Below are positions 22,332 through 32,794 of a stretch of 64,000 nt of DNA, piece after piece (positions within the stretch are counted from its first letter, which is position 1; the number at the start of each line of letters is the position of its first letter). Origin of the DNA: Pseudo-nitzschia pungens (lineage: Eukaryota > Bacillariophyta > Bacillariophyceae > Bacillariales > Bacillariaceae); contig CM074767.1 of the NCBI GenBank assembly GCA_037355855.1, positions 1,612,001-1,676,000 of the forward strand, read 5' to 3'. The notes beneath the pieces were generated by a model. It was not told the origin of the DNA and did not search any database. It was given only the letters and a program-made list of their open reading frames with translations. The translations under genes and the position numbers were made by a program.

Positions 22332-24278
22332 TCACAGAGGGACACCGGCGTCGGATACACCCGCTTCCCCGTCGTCGCCATCCGTTTCCGCGCTCGGTTT
22401 CTTCCGCTTCTTGACCGCCAGGGGACCGACCTTGAGATGGTGGCCCACGACGCCGATTTGTTGGACGACGCTCGCGATCAAGATGCTCCACATGATCCCG
22501 TCGAGTCGTTTTCCGAGCGGCGTGAAGGTCAGACACCCAAACATGCTGACCACGTATCCCATGGTAACCGTGGCCAGGGCCTTGTAGGCCCCGACTCCCA
22601 TCATGATTCCTTCTCCGGCCAGGACGGGTCCGTTCACCACGTGGATCAGGGACGCGATCAGCGAGGGCATCTTCACGGCCTCCCGGACCTCCGGAAGCGT
22701 CGAGAACAGGGGAACCAGCACCGGCAGCAGGAGGGTCTGCCCGATTCCCAGTCCCAGACCCACCAGCGTAGACCAGCCCAGCATGCGATCGGCGGCATCC
22801 CTCGCGTTTTGGTCGCGCTGAGAAGGATCCGACACGTCCCTGGCGCCCCAGAAGGACGGCACCAGCGCGGCGGCGGCGCTCTGCATGCCCACCAGCGCGA
22901 TGATTCCGACCGAATAAATCTGCATGGTGATGCCGTAGGCGGCGCCGCTCACCCCGGAGGCATCCAGGATCTGCGCCCGCCGGGTGGCCACCAAAAAGCT
23001 CACGTTGAGGGCCAGCTGCCGCAGGAGCATGGCGGCGCCCCCCGTCAGCAGGGGCACCAGGGATTTCATCGGGGGCGCCCTGAGCAGCATGCTCGTCTTG
23101 GCCAGCCTGCGGCGCAGGAGCAGCCGGATGTAGGTCAGGCCTCCCAGGGTTTCCGAGGCCGCCGTGGCCATTGCGGCACCGACAAAGCCGACTCCCGAAA
23201 ATCCCCTCGCGCCAAAAATCAGGAGGGGATCCAGGAAAAGGTTCACCCCGTTCGTCAGGAGGCTCACCTTGAGCGGCGTGACCGTGTTGAGCAGTCCGCG
23301 GTAGGCCGCCGATCCGGTGGCGGCCACGAGACTCGGGACCATTCCCAGCGCTCTCCACCGGAGGTAGGGAGCGGCGTAATCCAGCACCGGACTGTTGGCC
23401 GGCAGCAGCAGCGCTGTCAAAATCTGCCGCGGAAAGATCACGAGCGCCGCCGTTCCGATGGCTCCCAGCAAATTGCACAGAAAGAGACTCTCGCACACGC
23501 GTTCCCGCGCCCGCTTCTCGTCTCCCGAGCTGATGGCCGACGACACCAGCGGTGCCGTCATGTTCGGCAGAAAGGCAATCAGGAAAAAGAGGGTGAAGCA
23601 GGCCTGATTGGCCGCCGACTGCCCGGCCAGTGCCATGGCCACGCCGAGGCGCCCCACCCAAAAGGTATCGACCGAATTGACCAGCGGAACGACCATCAGG
23701 TTCATGACCGCCGGGATGGACGTCTTGAGAATCAGCTTGTCCAGTTCGTCCCCCTGGAAGGGCAGGGCTTTGACGAATCGATCGCGCTTGCGCCTCCGGG
23801 CTATTTTCTTGGAGATTGTCGACTCGGTGTTGCCGTTGCCCTTGCCGTTCCTGTTGCTTCCTCCCGTTTTGTGTTTCGCTCCGTTGATCCCGTTGATTCC
23901 ATTTACGGTCATCGAGGGATCTTCGGGAGGATTGTTCGTTGCCTCCTCCGTGAACGTGAACAGAGCCGAAGAGGTCGTTCTCCGATCGATTCTTCCGCGC
24001 TCGGAAGAAGGGGTTGTTGCTGTCTGCCTCGTTCTCGCGGGGGCGCAGCTGCCGTCGACGGATCGGGAAAACGAAACGGAAGAAACCGGAGCTAATAACG
24101 GATGCTTTGGCCGCCCGGATGCGGGGATCACGTAGGCGTCCGTGCGCACCAACAGAGCCGCTGTCGCCGCGAGCGCGAAGCAACACCGCAGGAGATTCGA
24201 TGCGTCGCGGCGGTGGCGGTTGCCGCGAGCGCGCTTACTATTCGTAACAGTTTTATTATTTGGATTCGGGCCCGTCAT
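22332..24278 (-). CDS. MATE-family efflux transporter, DinF-like
   Basis: A 648-residue GC-rich single-exon ORF starting at ATG 24278. After a basic N-terminus comes a hydrophobic signal (LLRCCFALAATAALLV) ending at TDAYVIP, which resembles a diatom plastid-targeting junction with Tyr in place of the usual Phe; organelle location is therefore possible but unproven. From about residue 165 the sequence shows the multi-membrane MATE fold: VNSVDTFWVGRLG in the first helix region, QSAANQACFTLFFL, and a second half with NGVNLFLDPLLIFG. MATE proteins export organic cations or other small molecules in exchange for H+ or Na+. The length fits the family plus a presequence. High GC keeps long frames open on both strands here, which are shadows. 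Confidence 0.88.
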   Translation of the reverse strand: MTGPNPNNKTVTNSKRARGNRHRRDASNLLRCCFALAATAALLVRTDAYVIPASGRPKHPLLAPVSSVSFSRSVDGSCAPARTRQTATTPSSERGRIDRRTTSSALFTFTEEATNNPPEDPSMTVNGINGINGAKHKTGGSNRNGKGNGNTESTISKKIARRRKRDRFVKALPFQGDELDKLILKTSIPAVMNLMVVPLVNSVDTFWVGRLGVAMALAGQSAANQACFTLFFLIAFLPNMTAPLVSSAISSGDEKRARERVCESLFLCNLLGAIGTAALVIFPRQILTALLLPANSPVLDYAAPYLRWRALGMVPSLVAATGSAAYRGLLNTVTPLKVSLLTNGVNLFLDPLLIFGARGFSGVGFVGAAMATAASETLGGLTYIRLLLRRRLAKTSMLLRAPPMKSLVPLLTGGAAMLLRQLALNVSFLVATRRAQILDASGVSGAAYGITMQIYSVGIIALVGMQSAAAALVPSFWGARDVSDPSQRDQNARDAADRMLGWSTLVGLGLGIGQTLLLPVLVPLFSTLPEVREAVKMPSLIASLIHVVNGPVLAGEGIMMGVGAYKALATVTMGYVVSMFGCLTFTPLGKRLDGIMWSILIASVVQQIGVVGHHLKVGPLAVKKRKKPSAETDGDDGEAGVSDAGVPL

Positions 24279-25189
24279 TGTTGCTGGCCGTTGCGGAGAT
24301 TCCGATTCTGTAAACTATTTTCGGCCTTCTTTTTCTGTATCGGAATCTTGTGTCATCTACGCGTATTGAATACAGTAGTCGGGAGGGATGGATGGATGGA
24401 TAGATAGATGATACTGCTCGAGCAGAAAGTAAGTTACGGTAGGACTACAATCAACAAAGGCAACCTGGGACACCGGCGAGGTGGTCGGAAATTCTTATCA
24501 CCGACCGCCAAACGAAAAGTGCGATGTCGAAGAATGTTTCCCGAGCGGGCAGCTGTCGCTCGCGGTGAAACGGGTAGGGAAAAGTGACGATGACACGATA
24601 TTTGCTGTCTGTCTCACTTGCAGTTTGGATTGGCGGAGGCAGGTCTTTGGTGCGTGTTGTGTGACGTAGAATGAGATAAGTTTTCAACTTGGCCGAGTCA
24701 GTCAGTCGTGATTCTGCGCCCAAACGTGCACAAAACGCGATTGGAAGAAGCAGTTGCCGTGCACAAAAACAAAAACTACGCACAGTAATCTTAACCTTAC
24801 CTTACAAGGAAACCAACAAACAACAAAAGATTAAAATAATAATGATACGATAAATAATACGAAACCGATAAAGATTACGCACGTAAGGTACGGCATTGCA
24901 AAGCAGAACACGAATATGATCTAGGTGACCTAACACGGTCGCAAAAGGATTCCGACAAAGCAACTACTATATCCCGTAATTCCAGAAGGTTCATTCCATA
25001 GAAAATGATAGCCCCGCAACGCAATCACCAATCCGAAAGCCAATCCCTTTTGCTTTCGGATGTTGCAACTGGCTACCGTTGCGTCCGTGTACACAACAGC
25101 GGGATGATGCGTTTTGCCGTCGCAATGATGGATTGATTGCCGGCGGGTGCCGTTCGTTCGTTCGTTCGTTCCTTCGCTCATTCGTTCCT
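24279..25189. other. Gene-free stretch
   Basis: Contains a GATG/GATA tetranucleotide run at about 24385-24410 and a CGTT repeat at 25149-25170 just past the YchF stop. CCTTACCTTAC words are at about 24792. No gene recognised. Confidence 0.4.
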
Positions 25190-26899
25190 TCATTGCCTCC
25201 ACTTGATCAGCACCGTATCGTTCGGCTCGATGACGTAGTCCCTTCCCTCGGTTCGGACCAATCCCGCTTCCCTGGCGTCCCGAAAGCTCTCGAACCGGAG
25301 CAGCTCGTCCGCCTTGATCACCTCGGCGCGGACGAATCCCTTCTGGAGGTCGCCGTGGATGCGTCCTCCCAATCCAAAGACCGTCATTGCTGCTCGGGTA
25401 CTGCTATTGCTATTGCTGTTGCTGTTGCTGTCACTGTCACCACCGTCATTCTTGGTGCTGCTGCTGCTGATGCTGTTGTTGTCACCGGGTTCGAACTCGG
25501 TTCCGGACGAAAACAGATAGGCTTTCGTGGTTTGGGATCGTTCCGGCGGAACACCCGGTCCCGTGTAACACAACGAAAGCGACAAGAGCCGGCAGACCAG
25601 AGTCGGCAGCACTCGGTAGCTCAAAAGATCCTGGTAATGATCCCCGAGTTTTGACAACGACGACGACGACGACGACGATGGCACCGCATCCGAATCGTTG
25701 CCGAAACCGCCTTGATCCGTTGCAACGCTCATCAGTTCCGAAATGTATTCGTCTTGTTCTTCCGGTCCCCCCAACGAGAGCAAGTCCTCTTCCACTCTGG
25801 CACTGACCAGGACAAAATCGTCCGATTCCGTCTCCCCTTCGATTCTGTTGTTTTCCCGTATCCGGGGCATGATGTCCTCCCGAATGGTTCGGGTCACTCG
25901 TTCCCGGTCGGCGGTAAAGTCCAGCTCGTCGACATTGAAGGCGTACACCACCGGTTTGAGCGTCAACAGGCCCATCGACTTGATGGCAAATTCCTCGTCC
26001 GGAGAAAGCCCGGCCAGTCGTGCCGGAACGGACTCCCGCAAGGCTTCCAGGGCCTTGGCCAGGGCCGTCTTTTCCGGGGTCTCCCCCCTGATGCGGCCCA
26101 GCCGTCGCTCCACGTGAGCGAGATCGGCCAGGAGCAATTCGTTGTCGACAATGGCCGCGTCAAAGACCGGATCGACCAGCGTGTTGCCAATGCTGTTGCC
26201 GTTGCCATGATCGTTGTCATTGTCATTCTCATTGTCATTGGACTCGTGCCGCATCACGTCCCCGTCCCGAAAGTACCTCAGGACGTGCACAATCACGTGG
26301 CACTCCCGGATGGCCGCCAGAAACTGGTTGCCGAGTCCCTCCCCGCGGGAAGCCCCCCTCACCAAGCCGGCGACATCGATCAGTTCGATCCGCGCCGGAC
26401 GAATCGTGCCGCCGTCCGGAACCACCACGAAGTGTTTCGAGAGCTCCTCGAGGTAGGGATCCGGGACCGGCACGGGAGATTTCTGGGGATCGATCGTGCA
26501 AAAGGGAAAGTTGGCGGCCCGGGCCAGATCGGCGGTCCGAGCGACGGCGTTGAACAGGGTGGATTTTCCGACGTTGGGCAATCCGATGAGTCCCACCCGG
26601 GGGGTGACCATGGGCAGAGCGGTTGATGTTGATGTTGCTCTTGTTGTTGTTAATCGTGTTGTTGGTCGTGTTGTTGGTCGTGTTGTTGCTCTTGCTTTTC
26701 TTTCCAAAGGGAGTCGTTTTGTCCGCCATTGCTGTCTGTTCGTTCGTTGATTTTCCGTCGCAACATTCTGATGAAAGGCAGCACAATCGCAGGCGGTGGC
26801 TGTGATGATAGCGAGGATTCCAACCGTTAGATAGCCAACAGCGCGTCTGATGAAAAGGCGAGGCGAAGATCTTTCCGGACTCCTCATTGTTTGGAACAT
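25190..26899 (-). CDS. Obg-like ATPase YchF/OLA1, probably plastid-targeted
   Basis: A 569-residue ORF starting at ATG 26899. The N-terminus has a signal-peptide core (GYLTVGILAIITATA) ending at DCAAFHQ, close to the diatom AxAF plastid motif, then a Thr/Arg-rich transit-like region. The GTPase domain starts near residue 100 with G1 GLPNVGKST and continues through DVAGLVRGAS (G3) and FNVDE at the G4 position (NxxE, the YchF change that favours ATP). A C-terminal TGS domain ends the protein (GDLQKGFVRAEVI, VIEPNDTVLIKW). YchF proteins bind ribosomes and affect stress responses. Two low-complexity inserts, Asn/Asp-rich at about 215-235 and Ser/Asn-rich at about 475-500, are absent from typical members and come from microsatellite-like DNA. 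Confidence 0.92.
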   Translation of the reverse strand: MFQTMRSPERSSPRLFIRRAVGYLTVGILAIITATACDCAAFHQNVATENQRTNRQQWRTKRLPLERKARATTRPTTRPTTRLTTTRATSTSTALPMVTPRVGLIGLPNVGKSTLFNAVARTADLARAANFPFCTIDPQKSPVPVPDPYLEELSKHFVVVPDGGTIRPARIELIDVAGLVRGASRGEGLGNQFLAAIRECHVIVHVLRYFRDGDVMRHESNDNENDNDNDHGNGNSIGNTLVDPVFDAAIVDNELLLADLAHVERRLGRIRGETPEKTALAKALEALRESVPARLAGLSPDEEFAIKSMGLLTLKPVVYAFNVDELDFTADRERVTRTIREDIMPRIRENNRIEGETESDDFVLVSARVEEDLLSLGGPEEQDEYISELMSVATDQGGFGNDSDAVPSSSSSSSLSKLGDHYQDLLSYRVLPTLVCRLLSLSLCYTGPGVPPERSQTTKAYLFSSGTEFEPGDNNSISSSSTKNDGGDSDSNSNSNSNSSTRAAMTVFGLGGRIHGDLQKGFVRAEVIKADELLRFESFRDAREAGLVRTEGRDYVIEPNDTVLIKWRQ

Positions 26900-29060
26900 G
26901 GCAGTGTGAACAATTGTGTCGCCGGAATGAGACTGCCGTGATTACGTACGGTGAGGTTACTACTGATTGGTGGGTTTTGAGACGGATTTCTTCCACCGGT
27001 TGGTTCGATGATTGTCGTTCATGACGATTATTCAATACTACGAAGTATTAAAATTAAAATTAATTATTTTCATTCTTCTTCTTGTTTTTGGGGTTGCAGC
27101 AACGAGAGGCGATAATTTCCAAGCTGATAGCTTTTGTTTTCAACCACCACCACACACCGCCACCATCACTATCAGCCATTTTCATCTCAACAAGACCAAA
27201 AAAAATGGTAATAATACGGCATACGTACTGTACTATGATTATGACATACTGAAGGTACATGCACAATGAAGTAGTAATTACGAGTACAAGGTGTTCACGG
27301 TAAGATTTAAGGTTACTTGTTGTACTAAGATTACCGTACGCGTAGTAATAAATATTGTAAAAAATACTTCGTACTTCGTACTTCGTAATATTACTAAGGT
27401 TACTATTATTATTTCGTAATAATGAATCGAATCGAATCGAATCGAATGAATCATTTTGCGAAGGGAGAGCGTCTATTCAGAAGACATCATTATTTTTTTT
27501 TGGTTGTTCCTGTTCACTAAGGTTTACCAGGTAGTATGAACATAATAGCGATCTTTCTCGGTCAGGTGTACCGGGACGTACATCAGCACATTGAGCATTT
27601 GATGATGATGATGATTAGTAGTAGTAGTAGTATTATCATTATTATTTTTTGTTGTTGTTGCTGCATGCCAAAGCAAGAAGAAATAACTGGTGTACGACAC
27701 TACCAGAAACCAGCAACAGTCCAAGAGTTCTGGTCATATAAATATTGGTTTCGCAAGATACAATACCGCACCATTGTCTTCGCAGTCAGCAAGTCTCGAA
27801 AATCAGTGCAACTGTTATATGAATACTCGTACTAATACTAGTATCATGAATACTACTAATATCATCTGGTTATTCGTCGTATGTACAAGAAAAAGTGCAC
27901 GGTGTGAATAGCATTGATTCTCCTTGTTCTAACTCCCAATATGTTGGTGGTACACTATCGCCGACGTTCTTACTGCTGGCTACTCTGCTAGATGCAACAG
28001 GTGTTCTTGAGACAAGAAGCAGCAACATGAGGAGTACTAGTACTACTAACCTTACCCTACGGTAAGGTTACGGTACCCGTACTGTTGCAATACCGTTTGA
28101 CTTTTTCTGGCATGTTGGTCAACGTTGAACGAAGAATCACTTGCTGCTATCAACCGTATTTTGTACCGGTAGTATCGGCTACTTCTTTCGATGCTTACAG
28201 CATTGAATGCTTGCTCGTTGGACATCAGCCCTGCTGACACCACAGTTGCTGTCGATACTAGTAAGGTTACTGGTAGCGCTACTAGCACCTCTGCTGACAG
28301 AATTGTTATTTGTTTGGAGAACCGTAGCCAACTGCTCCATCGAAAAAGAAGAAGTTCGAACACTTTTGGAAATACTTCGTATTCAACATCGGTCTTCATT
28401 TTTCTTAATCCTCCACATTTTGAGATGAGAACCATGCCACCCTCGAAAAACAGATACAGGTTAATTAGGTCGTGAGACGGAGATGTATGATAAACTTCTT
28501 AAACACGTGCAAATTGATATTTAGTATGGGAACACGTCGAAATTGCTTAATACTGACACACGTCTGGGCAAGGTGAGAAAAAAGAAGGAGATCTAAGTAA
28601 AGGACCAGCTTAATGTTCCACTGATGTCAGGGAACACAATGACAAACATACTTAGGATGAATTGAAATTGCCTACGTGTAATGCGAGTTGAGCGCTGTCA
28701 CCCAATCTGGGCCTTGGGGAAAAAATTTGTTCGGTGACGCGACGAAACTCCCCATTCCTTGTACGTGACGACTACGAGTAACTCGGGCACCGTAGGAAAG
28801 ATGTTTAAACCTTACCCTTTCAGTCACCCAAACAAAAATTCTCTCATCCGTCGGTGTCTGTTTTAATTAAGCAACACGATGAAAATTCCTTTTTCTTTCT
28901 TTCGAATAAGTTCGAAGTGAACCGTCTCAGCGTTCCCACTGTAAGTACCGGCTAGAAGAAACATCACTCTCAATTACAGTAACGTTGCTACGAAACGGTG
29001 CTGAATCGACAATTACTTTTTTGAAAAAGACATCAACTGGTAACAGACACCAAACAAAAG
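26900..29060. other. Gene-free stretch rich in short repeats
   Basis: About 2.1 kb with chance ORFs. It holds a CTTCGTA triplicate at about 27364-27388, AATCG pentamers at 27421-27450, TGATGATGATGATTAGTAG repeats at about 27601-27635, and a perfect 9-bp-arm palindrome AACCTTACC-ctac-GGTAAGGTT at 28048-28069. The plus strand at the right end should carry the LRR gene promoter. Confidence 0.45.
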
Positions 29061-30167
29061 ATGGTATCCGCCGTCACGAGCAGCACGGAACTTTCACCGT
29101 CGTCCGTGGCAGATTTGCCCATCATCGAGGAATCGAGCAACGCGACTGCTACGGCTCCGCAACTTCCGAAAGACCTGAGCAGTTTCTATGTATATCGCGG
29201 GGGACTCGGCGATGAGAACCATAAATTGGCGAAGGAAGCCGACAAGATTTTGATCGATGCTTCGGTGGTTGAAATTCCCGACCGCGCGTTCTGCAAGTGC
29301 GAGAAATTGACGGAAGTCAGGTTTGCTTCCGAAAACTGCGAGCTCCGGAAAATAGGAAAGTTGGCGTTTTCGGAGACATCCATTTCGGCCATTGAAATTC
29401 CCGGTTCGGTGACAGAAATTGTACAGGGTTGCTTTTTCAAGTGCAAGAAGCTGACCGATGTCGGGTTCGCTTCCGAGAATTGTCAACTCGAGAGCATAGG
29501 ACTCAAAGCATTTTCAAAGACAGCTCTATCCACCGTTATTGTCCCTTCGTCGTTGAGAAAGATCGGAGACTATGCCTTCTTTTTGTGCGAAACACTGACC
29601 GACCTGAAGTTTGCGTCGCAAGACTGCAATCTGGAGTTGATTGGTCCGTGCGCGTTTTCGAAGACTTCCATTTCCGCGCTCGAAATTCCGGCCTCGGTGA
29701 AAGAAATTGCGCAGGGTGCCTTTGCCAATTGCAATATGCTGGCGAGTGTCGAGTTCGCTCGAGAGGATTGCAAACTGAAAATCATTGGAGACTTTGCATT
29801 TTCATCGACATCTCTTTCCAGCATTGACATTCCCGAGTCGGTAGAAGACATTGGAAAGGGTGCCTTTGTCCTCTGTCACGATTTGACCAACATCAATTAT
29901 TCAACAGACGACCAAAGAAAGTCGGCTCGAAGGCACAAACCAAGTACTTTACAACCGGAACGAACCAACCCCGTAACGAACGCGTCGTTACCGAATGGGA
30001 ACGAATCGAAAAAGGGAGTTTGCCCCAACAGTTCAATTTCCACCTTCAGTAGCGGAGGTATTCTGAAGAAGCAAAGCTCCCTGAACAGTTCTTTGTCTTC
30101 CATTCGCAGCGACGGCGGTCGTTGCAAAGTGACATTTCAATTTGCCAACATTGCCGGATGTCAGTAG
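29061..30167 (+). CDS. BspA-type leucine-rich repeat protein (LRR_5)
   Basis: A 368-residue ORF from ATG 29061. After a short N-terminus there are about five repeats of 44-48 residues with the pattern IPxxVxEIxxGAFxxCxxLxxVxFA...LxxIGxxAFxxTxISxIEIP, the known BspA/LRR_5 consensus. Each repeat has a Cys pair (for example CKCEKL, ENCEL). The last 90 residues are Ser-rich and basic without repeats. There is no signal peptide or membrane segment, so it is probably cytosolic. Such proteins are numerous in diatoms and usually lack assigned roles; protein binding is the safest inference. Confidence 0.85.
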   Translation: MVSAVTSSTELSPSSVADLPIIEESSNATATAPQLPKDLSSFYVYRGGLGDENHKLAKEADKILIDASVVEIPDRAFCKCEKLTEVRFASENCELRKIGKLAFSETSISAIEIPGSVTEIVQGCFFKCKKLTDVGFASENCQLESIGLKAFSKTALSTVIVPSSLRKIGDYAFFLCETLTDLKFASQDCNLELIGPCAFSKTSISALEIPASVKEIAQGAFANCNMLASVEFAREDCKLKIIGDFAFSSTSLSSIDIPESVEDIGKGAFVLCHDLTNINYSTDDQRKSARRHKPSTLQPERTNPVTNASLPNGNESKKGVCPNSSISTFSSGGILKKQSSLNSSLSSIRSDGGRCKVTFQFANIAGCQ

Positions 30168-31494
30168 ATTCCGAACGCAGTGGAGACTGGGTGGCCGAGG
30201 TATGCCTAACTTGTTTCAAAATCTTCGAGTCCGCTGCAAACTGAAAAGAATATCCTTGGGCATGGGATGGGCAGTGACGTTCGGGACAAACCGACGTGAA
30301 TATACATATATGCGTACAGATAAGATTAGAGTATCAATATATTAATATTACACTTTGTAAAATGTTCTTCAAAAGGTGCTCCGGAGAAATGCCATCTATA
30401 CAGCAATACTTTCAATTACAAGTTGGTCGATTGTCAATGACGCTTGCGAAGAGCGGGTTTGGTATCGGTCACCAAAGCTAGAATGAAAGAAATCGAAAAA
30501 AAATTCTGTAGTATCCGGCAAGTTAAGATTGGAACTAGATCACAAACCGAATGAAATGCCGACTAAACTTTAATTTCGGGGCCAGGAAGGAAGAATTGCC
30601 CAAATCGCTTTCTGGAGGAGAGGCATATACCAAGTACGCCGTCGGTCCTTCTCGAATCACAGTCGTCAGATTCCACCTGACCGACAACGCGGTGATATCA
30701 ATCAACCCTGTTGGGTGAGCGCCGGGACGAAAATAGAAAGGTCGAAACGAACCCGTATCCATAGATTCCGACAAATTTTGCTTTTCCTGTGTACACCCGT
30801 TCCCCGTGAGCGAGAAAAATTGCACAGTCCCCGACATCCAATGGAATCGACTTACGATAGATGATGTCGAATCCGCTTTGTGAAATGCGCAACACTATTA
30901 CGACAGCTACAACATCAAAGCTGATGACTACTACATTCTTCCTCTGGTTTTGGCACCAAATCAGCACACCTGGTAGCTAAGATGCATTCCGTTCTGAAGT
31001 TGCGATACATCTATATATCATATAAGTAGGATTCTTGCTGATGTTCGATCATCACCGAAATTGTTATTGCTAAGGGACAAATTAGATTTTTAAGTGCCAC
31101 CATCGTTTGACAGGGTACTGGCACTTCATTATTTATTATTTTGCCATCACGTTTCATTTCACGTAGAAAAGCATTAATGCTAAGTCACTGAATATATATG
31201 CATTCTATCTCTAAGTTCGAGTGCTGGTATAACCGCCAAGATTATTGTGATCATGCTATAAGAGTCGATGCCGAGTTAATAAGGCTATCATCGTCATCAT
31301 CCCAAAACCATCAACCGACGAGTGAGAAAGGAATGGAGTGCTTTTCTGTTTCTCATAATAAAAATATCTCATGCTCCACTTCTCCGATCGTGTTCAAGCA
31401 CCAAACAAGGCACGTTTGAGATTCAAAGAAAAAGAGAAGAGAAAGAAGATTTATTTCTAAGAAGTTCTTCGTAAATTACCAGTAAGGCTTACGG
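30168..31494. other. Gene-free stretch
   Basis: Two overlapping minus-strand frames (30967-30698 and 30837-30535) look weakly protein-like, but neither has a recognisable domain or clear splice partner. Otherwise AT-rich. Confidence 0.35.
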
Positions 31495-32227
31495 CAGGGG
31501 TCATAATATAAGAAGGGGTACGCCACGATCACTAAAAATCGGCAATTCATATTCCATGTGTGGTCCAAAATAGAAAAATTTCCCTCAGTCAATTTTTTTT
31601 TTCTCATAATTTACTGCATATCACTAGTAAAAGTGTACCTGATAAAGCAACTTACCAAGTACACTTCCAATCACTCTCCAACTTTTAAATTTGATATGCA
31701 GTTCACGTATATAGTTGAGAGTCAAGTAGTAAGTACCTTTTTCAGTTTACATCCATCTGCTGTCTGATATTGCTGATTCAAACTACCAGTGATCTGTGCC
31801 TTCCACCTGGAATATAAAGTACAAAATCGGATCGTCCGTCCGTCATCCGTTTTATTTTTATTCAATTAAAAGCTTCCACTTGGAACCAAAATTTGGACCA
31901 TCCATCCAAATAAATTACTTTATCTTCCATCCATCTAGAGTGAAAAGCAGTTACATATTCATGATCCTTGTAAAAAATTGGGCTAGATACAATATTCAAA
32001 TATTGTTTTGTTACAATTTTTGATGGAGTTGTTATAGATTGAAGTGTAATAGTTTTTGTTAGTATTATGCAGTGAAAGTGGAAAAAAAAAATTGAGGTTG
32101 AGGGAAATTTTTCTAAATTGGACCACACATGGAATATGGAGTGCCATTTTTTTTTTACTAGTATTTGTACGTCGAACACGGACGACGGACAGACGTCGTG
32201 GCACACCCCTTCTTATTATGACCCCTG
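31495..32227. mobile_element. hAT-like MITE (copy 2) with perfect 8-bp duplication
   Basis: The 733-bp element starts CAGGGGTCATAATATAAGAA and ends in ...CTTATTATGACCCCTG. It is flanked by a perfect 8-bp duplication GCTTACGG (31487-31494 and 32228-32235). The inverted arms match imperfectly over at least 130 bp, including ATTCCATGTGTGGTCCAA and its complement. Termini and an internal TTTTTGATGGAGTT block match the copy at 9528-10071, so the two belong to one family. It is noncoding and needs a hAT transposase in trans. Confidence 0.88.
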
Positions 32228-32794
32228 GCTTACGGTACTGCACCATAATACCGTAAGATTACCGACGTGTAACTCATGATGTGTTTTGTTTCCAGTCGCG
32301 CTTGTTCATGTCTGAGCCATCACATCAGTGGCAAGAGTCCGTTATCGCACGGTTGGCAGCGAAAGGTTTTACCGTAGATATCGTAAAGGTACATGTAATC
32401 CTTACGTACGAATACGTAAGATTTTCAAAAAACTAATGAGAGATGATGAGGGGCAAGTCCAACTAAATTTTGAAAACAAATTCTGTGGCCGAAGGAAGCA
32501 TTACACGCATCATTCTGCATGACTAACCTAACTACGAGCTGACTACGAGTACGTAGTAGCGAAACGATCCGATCCAAATTCGACAAATAATCGCCAAGCA
32601 CCCTTCCTCCTTCGAAAAGTACAATACAATACGAAAGCCGGAGTCTCAGAGTTACCTTAAGATCGCCTGAAGATCGTTGTATAAAGATCTGGATATCAAC
32701 CTCCAGAATCTAAACACCCGAACACCGAGACATTAGATTTGACTATCATACTTTTATTCGACCATCAACACAAGCTTGACAACCGTCCAATAGA
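32228..32794. other. Short intergenic region before the glycosyltransferase
   Basis: No gene seen. It contains CCGTAAGATTACCG-like words near 32250-32262 and should include the promoter of the gene at 32795. Confidence 0.4.

Noticed and set aside
22216..24186. Long frames of more than 600 codons on both strands over the MATE gene
   Set aside because: Only the frame at 22332-24278 gives a recognisable membrane transporter; the others are Arg/Gly/Pro-rich shadows caused by high GC.
28052..28475. Antiparallel ORFs of 94-127 codons
   Set aside because: No domain, overlapping on opposite strands, in a stretch with dispersed intergenic words.
30535..30967. Two overlapping minus-strand frames of 89 and 100 codons
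   Set aside because: Weakly protein-like but no domain, no splice sites joining them convincingly and no paralogue in the window.
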